Assembly (NCBI RefSeq): GCF_963662255.1
Contig: NC_085060.1
Location: forward strand, 14,293,925-14,357,924
Direction of reading: 5' to 3'
DNA: 64,000 bases
Origin: Cinclus cinclus
Lineage: Eukaryota; Chordata; Aves; Passeriformes; Cinclidae
This document shows positions 1 through 19,553 of the stretch, piece after piece. The position numbers and the translations under genes were made by a program. Each line of letters starts with the position of its first letter. The stretch's first letter is position 1. The notes under the pieces were generated by a model, which saw only the letters and a program-made list of their open reading frames with translations, did not search any database and had not been told where the DNA came from.

Positions 1-1527
1 CAGCAAAGGCCACTCTCATCCCGAAGCCACCACATGAGAGATGATTCCCAGCCCTTGGTGCCAGGGCACGAGCTCTTCTCACACCCTGTGGCCAAGCCAT
101 CCCAGGAGTGACCTCAGTGCAGGACGTTCCCCGTGGAGAGACATGAGAAGTCCGTCAAAGAGATGCAGAATTGTCTCAAAAATTGGATGGAGACAAGGGA
201 GTGCCTCAGAAGTGTCCAAAATGAGCTGCAAACTGTCCTCGGTCTCCCAGGCTGGAGGAGACCAGCTTCAGGCTGGGACAGTCCAGCACAGGGCTGGGAG
301 GTCACAGTGTCCCTGTCCCCAGGACATTTCGGGGGACTCAGCAGCCTCTCGCTCCACAGTGGGACAGGAAACACGAAGCAAAGGCTCCTGAAATTCAGGG
401 CTTGTGTTGTGCAGGTGGAGCGGGCTGGGATGGCCCTCTGGTGACTCTGGGAATGGCACGGGACCAAGATCCCACTGGATGAAGGACAGGGAGGGAACGC
501 TGATTTGTGGGGTGCTGTCATGAAGCATCTTGATTTAAGGCGTAAGCAGGCAAAGATCATTAAGGGTGACTGTGCTCACACATGAATTTTGAGGAATTTT
601 AAAGCAGGGTTGAAACAAAAGCAGAGAGAGAAGGAAAAGTGGTGGCTGGGAAAGCTGGAATGGGCTTTGCCCTGTGGACTCACACATCCCACAGTGCTAT
701 TTTATCCTTCCCCTACTTTGTGTCATGTATTCCCTCCCTATTGCCTTACAAAACATATTCTCTGTATTCAGATTTGTTGAAATTAGTTGTAGTTCACACC
801 CCTGGCTTGGGTTCCTGTTAAGTGTGGGCAGCACTTTTCCTCCACTCTCAGAAAATCCTCCTTTGTCATCAAAAAGCTGCCCTGGGAAGACACACCAGAA
901 TTCTGGAGTAACACAGGATGAGATTTATTTCTGTGATGTTTTCCTAGATTTTTCATTTATCATATTCTCTAAATATTCTGCAGTAATAATACCGAAGCTG
1001 CTCTTTAGCAGCTCTCTCTGGAGTTAGTAAAGAAGCACTTTCTTTTTTCAGGGAAAAGGGAAAATATTCCTCTTGTCTCAGTGTTTGTATCACTGACTGA
1101 TAGTTCAGTAGGATCCAAGAAGCTTTCATCTGGATAGACCAAATTTCCTGAAAATGTTGAAAACATATTGGTTCCAAACCTCCCCCGAAACCACGTGTTC
1201 TAGATTAGGCATGTGTTTGGGAGCTAACATCCCTCTTTCCCCAATCCACTAGAATCTGGCATTAATAATGCTGCATTTAAAAATATTTGAAAAGCTTTAC
1301 ATTTCTCCTAGCCATGGGAATGAAGTGAATGTCACTGTGCTAGTGCTGGAAAGGCAGCTGGAGGGTTCTGGAGGTTTCTTGTTCATTCTTGTCAGGGAAA
1401 ACTGACATCCCAGGTGGCAGGAGGTTCACCATCACCTGGAATCTCAAGGAACACCCAAGCTGCCCTTTCCACTTTTGGTATTGGTCAAATAGGGATAGAG
1501 GGGTTGGTTGATGGGTAGACTCCTTGA

Positions 1528-1660
1528 GGTTGGAAATGCCCTTCAAGATCATCCAGTCCAAGCTGTGATCCCCACATTGTCACCAGCCCAGAGCACTGAG
1601 TGCCACATCCAGGCCTTCCTTGGACACCTCCAGGGATAGGCTCTCCACCACTTCCAGTGT
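1528..1660 (-). mobile_element. CR1 LINE fragment (3' end, reverse orientation)
   Basis: The complement of a typical CR1 3' segment is seen: a fragment around 'atcatccagtccaagc' followed by 'cacctccaggg' further on. It abuts a second CR1 piece in the opposite orientation, so this is an inverted or nested pair. Confidence 0.75.
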
Positions 1661-1664
1661 TTGA

Positions 1665-1984
1665 AAGGACCTACAAGGAAGCCAGAGAGGGGATCCTTAT
1701 CAGGAATAGTAGTGACAGGGCAAGGAGAAATGGGTGCAAACTGAAAGAGGGGCAATTTAAGTTGGACATATGGAAGGAATTCTTCTCTGTAAGGTTGGTG
1801 AGGGCCTGGAATGGATTTCTCAGAGAAGCTGTGGCTGCCCCTGGATCCCTGGAATTGTCCAAGGCCAGGCTGGACGGGGCTTGGAACAGCCTGGGCTAGT
1901 GGGAGGTGTTCCTGCCCATGGCAGGGGGTGGCACTGGATGAGCTTTAAGGTCCCTTCCAACCCAAACCATTCCATGATTCTGTG
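1665..1984 (+). mobile_element. CR1 LINE 3' fragment
   Basis: About 320 bp of CR1 3' end in forward orientation. It contains the hallmark phrases 'gaagctgtggctgcccc', 'ccaaggccaggctggac' and 'aaggtcccttccaaccca', and ends with 'ccatgattctgtga'. It is 5'-truncated and carries no intact reading frame. Confidence 0.9.
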
Positions 1985-2333
1985 ACTTAATGATTTGATG
2001 TTTATTTTACGGAAGAGTAAGAAGTGATGTGGTGTTTCTGGAGGACACCAACATCTCGTTAATCAGCAGGATTTTGTCTCTACTCTGTAACTTGGGATGA
2101 GGATAATTCCTCAGCACCTCCATCCTCTCACCTCCCAGGGTGGAGGGAAGATGGAAACACGGAGGTGGCTCAGTTGAATTACCTGGTCTTACATGTCCCC
2201 AAAACAGTGTCACACTTAGGGAAGAAGATTGAGAATGTTCCGTAGTAACTCAGTGCTAGGAAGTAGGAGGAGGATCAGTAATTCCCAGTGAATGCTGAAA
2301 ACAGGTTGGCACAGTCTCTGAAGGATGGATTGG

Positions 2334-2386
2334 TGGATGGATGGATGGATGGATGGATGGATGGATGGATGGATGGATGGATGGAT
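2334..2386. repeat. (GGAT)n microsatellite
   Basis: About 13 perfect tetranucleotide units. The apparent repetitive open frames on both strands are products of the repeat. Confidence 0.97.
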
Positions 2387-5057
2387 ACCCAAAACTGGTG
2401 GCTGCTGCCATGTACCTTTCCCAAACTGGGTGAACACCTTAAAGACATCACTTGGTGTCATGTCCTGAATCAAATGATGCTGCTAAAACATGGTTGTGGC
2501 ATTTCATGGCTTTTTCCTGCTCTTGGCAACTGGGAATTCCAGCATGTTCAGCACCTCCTTAGGTGTATCCTTTATTTGGCTGATTCCTGTAATGGTCAAC
2601 CTTTTATAGGTTTGATATAAAATCAGCATAATTACAAAGATCTGTTCCCATCCATAAAACCAGTTGGAACTGTTTGGCAGGAATTTAAACTATTTCTTGT
2701 TAATCCACACACACAGCTAATAAGGGAAGGCAGGGGTTTTTTAATATCCTATTTATATCAGCAGATGTCCTAAAGAAGTTTGGGATATTTGTGTATTTAT
2801 AGTAAATCATAGCAGTGTGTAGCGTGCAGAAAGAGAGATTGGAGGGGGGGCAAAGTCAACTCTATTAATCTTGCTGAGAGCAAACATGTCACATGTAATA
2901 TCCTTGAGTTGCATCACCATCTGGGATTTTTCTGAAGGCCTTGGAATTGATCCAGCAGATGGTAGGGCTGCAGGAGCTGGGGCTGGAACCTGCTCCCTGA
3001 AGCATGGAGAGATGTCTTCTGCTGCTGGCTGGGCCACAGCTGGGGGTTTGCACACCAAAAATTCATCTCTTCCAAGTGTTTCTCTCAGCTTCTATGGAGA
3101 TATTTGTATGAAGCCCAAGTGATTCCGCTAGAAGGGAAATGGAATTGTTTCGAGTGGCTTGGAATGGTTTGGAGCTTTCTACATGGGGTGGTTCTGTTTG
3201 GGTTGAGTTCTTTTGTCATCATATAGAGATGTATTTCCTTCTTGTGCCTTTCCCTCTAGGTTTACCCCTCCTGCAGGTTTGACATTCCCTCCTTTTCTGA
3301 TGTCCTCCCCTTCTATTTTCCCCAGCAGTTGCGGAAAATCAGCTTTTGGAGTGGTCTAGCTCTGGAGTGGTGCTCACAGCCAGGGTGTCCAGAGCCCAGT
3401 GTTCAGCATTCCTGCTCCCATCTTTCCTGAGGGAATCCTGTGATGAGAAATTCAGCTGGTCCCAGTTACTGCAGCAGAGTCAGGGGCTTTTCTGACAGGG
3501 AAAGGGAAATTGGTGGTAGGAATAGACAGGCAGCTGCAATGTTTCCAGCAGCAGCTTCAGTAGCGATGGCTTTGGTGGCTAAGCAAAAATAATCCCAAAA
3601 GTAACATTCCAGAGGGACTGGCAGACTTCAGAGAAACTTTCCAGAGGTGACCTGTGACACAGGAGGGCTCACTCTGAGACAGAAGATCTCCTGCAGACCC
3701 GTGCTTCTCCTTGGAAGCCTTCTCATTCCCAACTCAATGGTCTAAGGGAGCAATTTGGGAGCAAAATGTGCCAGCACTGTTCTTGAAGCCCTACAGGTCT
3801 TCTCCTTCTTTAGCCTTTCCCAGTGCTGCTGGCCACCAAGGCGAGCTCACTTGCCCACTTCTTGCCTTTCTGTGGAATTCTTCTTGTTTCAATTCATCTT
3901 TCTGTATCAGATGATCAGGATTGACTTCACTGTTCCCAGGATTTCCTCAGCCCTTCACTAAGGCAGTGGATTTCCCCATGTTTTCCAGAGTTACTCCCAT
4001 TTTAGGATTGTGTTTCTGCCTTGCCTGGCTGAGCAGCAGCAGCTGAGCACGTGCAGGTGTCCTCCAGCATCCACCAGAACACTTTATTATTTCCCATATA
4101 TATATATTTTATAGGACTGTATATTTTGTATGACTGAATCTCATTCCATGCTTATTATCCTTCAAAGCCATCCAGCCTATCCTGCTCTCCCAGTCCTTTT
4201 CTGTATTAACAGTTCTGGCCAACTTCCCTCCCCCTAAACAAGGGGGTGAACAGAGCTGACAACTCCTTCAAGGGGGGATCAGAGTTTAAACATATTTAAT
4301 TCCATTTGAAAGATGGAAAAGTAGAAGGGGGTGGACTTCCCGAGGTCTGGACCTGGTTTGACCTCAATGGAGAGACAGGATGTGGAAAGGGAAAGGTGGG
4401 ATTAGTGAGAAGAAGGACAGCAGTTGGGAAGAATAACTGTGCTTGGGTGGCTGTCACATTCCGTGCTGGCAGCTGGGACCACCTGGATCTCTAGGACATT
4501 CCTGAAGGATGTGGAAAAGGATTCATGAGGAGCAGAAAAGTGCACTCATAAAGGTGCACACTTCTAAAGAAGGGATAAGGGGTGCCAGGGAACAGCTGAG
4601 AGGTTGGGTTGCTCTTAGATCCCATTGAGACTGGAATAAATCCTGCAGCATGGTAAAGTCCCTGAAATCAGGTATGGGAGACACTGATCAAGAAATTCTT
4701 CAAGTCAAACCAATATCCTTCTCTACGAAAGTGGCAGGTCTGTAGACTCTGGAGCAGCAGAAGTTATCCTGTAATTTGGTTTTTTATGCTCCTGTACGGT
4801 GAAGGAACACAGTGGATGCACCTGTGAGCCACATCTTGGAGTGGAAAAAAACAGTTTTGTCTTAGGCCATCCTTGGAATCAAGGCCTGCATGAAACTGCA
4901 CTAAATAAATGTGGATTGGGTAACAGGCTTTGAGTTCTGGAGCCTCTCCATGGGAGGAATGGGATGGGGAGGTGGGATTGGCAGTGTGGGAAAGACTTAG
5001 GTTTGCATAGCTTGTAGGTGTTTAACCATCAATGAAGAGGTGACCAGTGGGTCAGAT

Positions 5058-5205
5058 ATATCCTGGAATCCCAGACTGGTTTGGGTGGGAAGGATCTTAA
5101 AGCTTTTCTCATTCCCCTGCCATTGACAGGGACACCTTCCCCTATCCCATGCTGCTCCAAGCCCTGTCCAACCTGGCCTTGGACACTTCCAGGGATGGGG
5201 CATCC
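5058..5205 (-). mobile_element. CR1 LINE 3' fragment
   Basis: Reverse-oriented CR1 3' end, from 'atcctggaatcccag' through 'ccaagccctgtccaacctgg' to the 'acacttccagggatgggg' segment. About 150 bp, truncated. Confidence 0.85.
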
Positions 5206-6307
5206 ATTAGATTATAATGATATTGTCTGTGTGTTCAACCATTGCATTTAACAAGTCTAAATATTTTGAAAAGTATTTTTAAATATTTTAACAAGTTGTA
5301 TGTTTAAATATTGGGTTGTGGCCTCTGAAAACCCTGGCAGAAAGGATTTTTTAATTACCATTTTTCTCCTCTGCACATCAATGTTGGGACAACATCCATC
5401 AAGCCAAGTTTTCAAGCCTTATGCCTCAACACCTCAGCATCTGAGAGGAATATTGATCTGAAATTTTGGTGGCTCTCAGCTTAGACTCAGTAATTTATTA
5501 CCATTTTAGCCTAAATGGAGCAGTAACTCATGAACTTCCCATTTTGAGCAGAACCAAGGGAAATTCTGCTGTATCAGAAGCTTCAGCTCCGCGCTCCAAT
5601 TAAACAACCCCCCCCTGCTCTCGAGAGGCAAACAGATGCAAACCCCAGAAAGACTCAGAAGCTCCAAAGCTTAATAATCCTGGAGTTTTTGGTTGGTTTT
5701 TTTTTTTTTTTCCCCTCGTGTCAGGAATATTTTTGTGTCTGTCGAAAGCTCCACTTGCAGATCCGTAACATCTCTCTCTGCCGTGCCTGGAACAGATGCG
5801 TGTGTTGTAATATAGACTGTGAACATTGACATCCCATGTGGTTCTCATTCCTCCCAGTCATCTTTGAAGCTAATTGGATCCAGCCAGCCCAAATGTGTCT
5901 GGCTGGCCACAGCTATTTGTACTTTCACTCTGGTTCTGGTGCTAATGGTGGGATCTATGGAACATGAAATAAACTCTCGTGACTCCGAGTGCTGCCGAGG
6001 CACAGCCGCTCGCGTCTCGCTGGGTTGGGATGGGCTGGGATCTTTAAATGGGATTTTTTTTTTTTTTTTTCCTCTCTAGTGTTGTTCAGTGGCTGGTGGC
6101 TACAGTGAGGACTGGTGGGGCTCAGAAGTGCAGAATCGTGAGCCTGGTTGTCCAGCCTAAAATGTTTTGCAGACTGGTGTGGCTTCCTAGTGAGATACTG
6201 GGATGGCATCGTTAGGAATCCATGTGTTGTCCAACCCGTGACTATTACTAAAATATTGTACAGAACTGTTATTAAAAATAGTGAATTAGCAGAAATTGTC
6301 ATTTAGA

Positions 6308-6475
6308 TAGAAGGACCTTAAAGCTCACTAACCCCATGGGGAGGGATACCTTCCACTAGCCCAGGTTGCTCCAAGCCCTGTCCTGCCTGGCCTTGGGCAC
6401 TTCAGGGGTTGGGGCAACCACATCTTCTCTGGGCAGCCTGTGCCAGGGCCTTACAGGGAATAATTTCTCCTTAAA
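6308..6475 (-). mobile_element. CR1 LINE 3' fragment
   Basis: Reverse-oriented CR1 piece containing 'gaaggaccttaaagctca', 'cccaggttgctccaagccc' and 'gcctgtgccagggcc'. Truncated inside EDA intronic DNA. Confidence 0.85.
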
Positions 6476-7082
6476 AATATATATACCCCCATTTATAGAG
6501 AATGTCTTTTATAGATAATGCCTTTTGTAGATAATACCATCATGTTCCCATAACCCAACAACACAATGTAGGAAAACCAATATTCCTGTTGGAAAGGCAT
6601 CAGTAAAGTTGATGATTGAATTTCTCTGGTCCTTTTCCTGTCTTTCCTTTAACAAACTAACTTTCCTCCTAACTTTTCATGGGAAAAAGGCTCTTCTGTC
6701 TGGAATTTACTTTTCCCCACCCCCTCATATTCAAAGCAATCTCATTACCTTCAGTTGGTTACAATTTTATCTCAGTTAAAGGTGATTTCAGTCACTGCTG
6801 TGCTAAACCCCAGGTTTTAGAGGGATTTCCCTGATGAATCATGAGGGAATATTTGGGAATTTTTGCAGTTCATTCCCATACATGATGAATTCTTGGGGAA
6901 GCAGTGGAACATGTTTCACACTTCAGCCTCTGTTCACAAAGTCCTGTCATTTCTCAGCTTCACTGTAAATATTTTCTCTCCATGCTTGGGAGGTTTGGAT
7001 TCCCATTGTTTCAAACAGCCAGTTCAGAATAATTCTTTGCTTTTGTGGTTTTTTAGTGTTTTATTCTTATTTTTAAACAACT

Positions 7083-7165
7083 TGGCTCGCAAGGAGTCAG
7101 CAGGGAGTTGGACCAGATGATCTTTAAAGGTCCCTTCCAACCCCAACCACTCTCTGATGCTCTGA
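7083..7165 (+). mobile_element. Short CR1 LINE 3' fragment
   Basis: Only the last ~80 bp of a CR1 remain ('ggaccagatgatctttaaag', then 'gtcccttccaaccccaacca'). It ends about 160 bp before the EDA exon at 7325. Confidence 0.8.
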
Positions 7166-7324
7166 AATTTGGGTTACTGCTCTCAGCTGAGACCATTCCT
7201 GGGCTGCTGCATGGGCCACAAATACGTCCATTGTCCACTTGGAAATTAAAATGGCAATGGGGATTTTCTCTGATGAAATGATCCCTGAATTTCACTAGTT
7301 TTCTCTTTTGTTCCCCCTTTGTAG

Positions 7325-15442
<8,118 letters not shown>

Positions 15443-15642
15443 NNNNNNNNNNNNNNNNNNNNNNNNNNNNNNNNNNNNNNNNNNNNNNNNNNNNNNNNNN
15501 NNNNNNNNNNNNNNNNNNNNNNNNNNNNNNNNNNNNNNNNNNNNNNNNNNNNNNNNNNNNNNNNNNNNNNNNNNNNNNNNNNNNNNNNNNNNNNNNNNNN
15601 NNNNNNNNNNNNNNNNNNNNNNNNNNNNNNNNNNNNNNNNNN
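15443..15642. other. Assembly gap (200 N)
   Basis: A run of exactly 200 N directly follows the EDA codons for CTRS. Its round size suggests a placeholder. The missing DNA must include the C-terminal strands of the EDA TNF domain and the stop codon. Confidence 0.99.
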
Positions 15643-15735
15643 GTTTTGGTTGTTTTTTTGTTTTTTTTTTTTTGTTTTGTTTGTTTGTTTTTTTGTTGTT
15701 TTTTTTGTGGGGGGGGTTGTTTTGTTCTTTTTAAT
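15643..15735. repeat. T/G-rich low-complexity tract beside gap
   Basis: Immediately after the gap the sequence is a long T-rich tract with G interruptions, which probably caused the gap. Open frames that run through the N block here are artefacts. Confidence 0.9.
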
Positions 15736-15838
15736 TAATATTTTGCAAACCAGAACACATTTCTACAGGCTTCACCGAGCCACGTAGAGCAGCCTCAAGT
15801 ACTTGTGACAACATTCGGAGGAAGTTTGTTATGTTAAG

Positions 15839-15844
15839 AATAAA
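15839..15844 (+). terminator. EDA: Candidate poly(A) signal for EDA
   Basis: AATAAA about 200 bp 3' of the gap on the EDA strand. It could end a short EDA 3'UTR, but mammalian EDA transcripts have long 3'UTRs, so assignment is tentative. Confidence 0.4.
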
Positions 15845-16384
15845 ATATTCAAACAGGATTTTTTTTTCTGTTTTAATAGCAACTGTCCTGCTTTTAGATG
15901 TGGCTTTTAGCCTTCCTTCCCCCACCCCTTTCCTTTTGGCATCGTCCTACCTAAAATAAGTGGTGATGGAGACTTTAGCAAAGGAAAAAAAATGGGATTT
16001 TAAAATCCGGTCCAGCATGAAGTCACCACTTTTTCTTTTCTCTGAGCCCTGCTGAGTCTAGTCATAACTCGATTTCTGGTGACTAATAAGAGGAGCTGGG
16101 ACACTATTGTTTCTTTTGGCTTCTTGAGCAACTCTGTCCCATTACCTCCCCTCAGCTGGGGAGACCTAAAGCCATAAGATGCTCTGGAGCTGAGGCAGAG
16201 GCACAAATTGCTCTGTTGTCTCAGCCCTTGGCTCACACTCACTCAGCTTGGTTGGGGGTTTGTTTCCCTGTGTTTCTTTCCAGAGTCTGTTTGTGCTTTC
16301 AGGAGGGAAGTTGCAGCCTGTGTAGAAATGGGGCAAATCCCAAAGTGACATCTTCAGCCTGGAGCAGGGAAGGTTTTTGGGACC

Positions 16385-16705
16385 TCGGGGCCTAAAGGGG
16401 CTGCAGGAGAGCTGGAGAGGGACTTGGAGCAAGGGCCTGGAGTGACAGGACAAGGGGAAATGGCTCCCCACTGCCAGAGGGCAGGGTGAGATGGGATATT
16501 GGGAAGGAATCTTTCCCAGCGATGGTGCTGAGGCCCTGGAGAAGCTGTGGCTGCCCCTGGATCCCTGGAAGTGTCCAAGGCCAGGCTGGATGGGGCTTGG
16601 AGCACCCTGGGCGAGTGGAAGGTGTCTCTGCCCATGGCATGGGGTGGAACTGTTTGATCCGTAAGATCCCTCCCAGCCCAGCCCTGCGGTTCCATGATTT
16701 TGGTG
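16385..16705 (+). mobile_element. CR1 LINE 3' fragment
   Basis: Forward CR1: 'gagagctggagagggact', 'gaagctgtggctgcccc', 'ccaaggccaggctggatg', ending near 'gttccatgattt'. Confidence 0.88.
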
Positions 16706-18509
16706 CTGGCTCCATGCAGAGGTGGCTGATGGTCACCTGCAGGGTGTGGGAGGGGTGTGCCCTGTCTGGAGCATTCCTGGCTCCATCCCTAGCGAGTGAT
16801 GTCCCTTGCCAAGTGCTGCAGTTATTGGGAGACAAAAATTCCTCGGGGCAGCAGCGTTGGCCGCGGCCTCGCTATTCACAGGAGCCGTGCACTTCGGGAA
16901 ACAACTGCGTGACAAATGGGCTGCTCTGGCTTTTTAGTGGCTTCTCCTCCCTTCAGCCTCGGCATGTGGGATGGGCAAGAGCCTTGGGGGCTCTTCACTG
17001 GGCTTTGTGGTTTTCTTTCCTTTCAAACGGATTAAGAGGGACATGTTCCTGTGACAAGAATGAAGCGGGACAACTGTGTACAGCGAGAACATGAAGCAAA
17101 TCGTTAACAGCATTGCTTTAGAACAGGCCTGAGCAGCAAGGCTGGGGGCAGCCATAAATAACAGGGGTTTGGGAAGAGCCGGGGATGGAGTCTGCATTCC
17201 TTGTCCCCCACTGGTGTGATCTGGGATGTGCTCCATGGTTGTGGGCAGGGGGGAGGCAGAGGGAGAATCCCTTTGCTCTGTAAAAGTCTGGAGTGTTGCT
17301 GTCCCCTCTGGTGTTGGAGGAGAGCAGGAGAAAGCAATTCTTGCATGGAAGTTCTTTCTGGTGCGTGCTTGGGATGCAGGAGGAGGGCAGGAGGGAGCAA
17401 TTCCTTCATGGAATGTGTTAACAGGCTTTTTCTGGTGCTCACGCTAGCCAAAGTGTGTGTTGGAGACATGGAATTGGAGCTGGCTGCAGGTGACCTTGGC
17501 AGATACAGCTTTTTCCTGCTCCAGGTGTTCCTGGTGGGATGTCCCACCCCAGCAGCTCCCATAGAAGGCCTGCATGGCCACAGCAGAGTGTTGGCTTTGT
17601 GAGGGGACAGCTCCATCCTTCGGGGTGGGAGAGGCACCGTCCCCTCACTGGGGTCAGAGCTGCTCGGGAGTCACCTTCCCAATGCCCTGGGAATGCATGG
17701 AGAGAGGGGCAGATCCAAAGGACTTGGATAACCAGGTGCTCCCAAACAGCCAGGCTGGAGCCCATCACCCACAGCACGATGTGACCTGGGCAGGTGGTTC
17801 TGTCCCTGCTTCCTCCTCAACTCAGTCCTGCTGCTCCTTCCTCACATCCTTTGGAGACTTCTCCCACAAAAACCTCAGGGGGAGCAGGGAATCTCTCCCA
17901 CAGATCCTGCTGGAGCCCCGGGGCCAGCATGGAGGGCAGGAAAAAGTACAGGATAGCTGGTTTCAGAGCAGATCTCTGCCTGTTCAGGCTGCGTGGCTCA
18001 CTCTGCCTTCATCGTGATCCAAGAAAAGCCTCTCTGTGTTTGCCGGGCCTGATCCGCATGTGGTGCTCCCACAAAGGGAGTTCACAGCCTTGGGATGCAA
18101 ATGCCCAGGGATTCTCTGCAGAAGTCCCTGATCCAAATCAGGGACTTTTCAGCTGCCAACAGGGGCTGTGTCACCGTGCAGACCCATGGCCAGCAGTTGG
18201 GGTGCAGGGGGACAGGCTGGGCTTCCCCGGGTGTGCCTGGGGCCAGTTCCGTTTTTGGGAGGGCCAGGGGGTTATCCAGAGGTCAGTGTTTCCTTGGCAG
18301 GAGCTCACATCTGCCCAGATGTGCTGTGTGCTCACAGCTGCCTCCAGCCCTGCATTCAGCCCAAAATGCTGTCCCTGGCCTGTCACTGCTGTCCTGCCTG
18401 CCTTGGATGCTGGGGACAGGGGGCCAGCTCAAGGCTGAGTCACATCCTGAGGTGACAAAGTGTCCCCCACCACGCCAGCTATCAGAGGGTGAGGGGTAAC
18501 TCAGATGTG

Positions 18510-18592
18510 TAACTATATATACATGTGTATATATATAAAAATCTATATTTATTTATTTATTTTATGTCTATATATTATTTTTTTCCTGCCAG
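18510..18592. repeat. AT-rich low-complexity tract
   Basis: TATATA and TTTA runs of about 80 bp in intergenic DNA. No function is evident. Confidence 0.8.
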
Positions 18593-19470
18593 GATTAGAG
18601 CACAAGCTCTGCAGCTGAAACTTCGCATCCTTGGTCAACCCCTCAGCAGCCTAAGTTGCTCCTTCAGATGGAATTGGCCACACTGAGCCAAACTGTGCAT
18701 TTTGGAGAGTGCCCCATGAAACATGAGGGGCTTGTCCCCAAGGGGAGTGTCAGCACTAGGTGTGGCACAAGGACACGGAGATGCCACCACAAACGAAACA
18801 GTCCCTGTGGTGGGGACAGCTCCGTGTGCGCAGATCCCACCTGCAGTTGCCGCAGGGACAGTTCCCTTCTGGTTCCTGCCCTGGGCGAGGAGGTGACCCG
18901 GCAGCCCAGGGAGGGAGCCGGGGTGTGACAGCGAGGAGCCCAGCGCTTGCACTGGGGAGGGAGAGAAGGAGGAGGAGGAGGGAGGAAATTCCAGCTCTGC
19001 ACATCCCGCTGGGAAGGGACGGTGAGCACTGGAAGCTTTGTTTCTCGAGAGGGACAGAGTCCCCTCGGCTGGCTGTGCTGGGATGGGATGAGATGGGGAG
19101 GGAATGTCGCTGCCTGGGTGTGACAGTCAGGTGATCCCACAGCCAGGAGCTGTCCCTGGCTCAGGATGACTGCAGAGTCCTCTCCAGCTCTGGTGTCCCG
19201 GGAGCTGGCACATCCTGTCCCTGACACAGGGAAACTCCCCCAGACCCTCTCAGCTTTCCTACGTGCCACCTCTGCCTCTTGGCATTTGATGTCCCAGGGG
19301 GTCCAGCTGGTCACCTGAGCTTCCTCCTTCCCCATCCTGCCGTTTCTCTTTCCCTTCCCTGTGGCTTTGTGCCGTTTTTCCCCTCTGCGAGCTGATGTCT
19401 TTCTTTTCCCACTTCCGTAGCTACGAACACCCACATGCCTTATCTCCTTCCCCCATCCCATCCTGAAGCC

Positions 19471-19478
19471 TATTTATA
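19471..19478 (+). promoter_or_regulatory. TATA-like box of GARP-like gene
   Basis: TATTTATA lies 76-83 bp upstream of the ATG at 19554, followed by a GC-rich leader, which is a suitable position for a TATA promoter with a short 5'UTR. Confidence 0.6.
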
Positions 19479-19553
19479 CAGAGCCTGGCTCCTGCCCAGC
19501 CTGCCAGCGACGCCGCAGGAGCGGGACGGGGCTGGCAGCTCCCGCAGCCCAAC

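Larger units (their letters stand above)
1..7324 (+). other. Large EDA intron upstream of the first visible exon
   Basis: No coding exon is supported here. I looked for the EDA exon that encodes the furin-cleavage region, which should precede the exon at 7325, and did not find it, so it must lie before the window. The stretch holds CR1 fragments (1528-1984, 5058-5205, 6308-6475, 7083-7165), a GGAT microsatellite (2334-2386), T runs near 5700 and 6055, and otherwise unique AT-rich sequence. A unique block at about 5740-6040 could be conserved regulatory DNA but shows no decisive motif. Confidence 0.75.
15845..19470. other. Intergenic region between EDA and the GARP-like gene
   Basis: No gene is supported. 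It includes a CR1 fragment (16385-16705), an AT-rich tract at 18510-18590 (TATATA and ATTT runs), and otherwise unique moderately GC-rich sequence. Part may be extended EDA 3'UTR. The longer open frames (for example near 17574-18438) show no recognisable domain and overlap frames on the other strand. Confidence 0.65.

Noticed and set aside
2216..2473. His-Pro-Ser-Ile repeat frame
   Set aside because: It is the translation of the GGAT microsatellite.
1..7324. EDA exon with the furin site
   Set aside because: Searched by eye for the basic RRNKRSK-type coding sequence and found none; it must lie outside the window.
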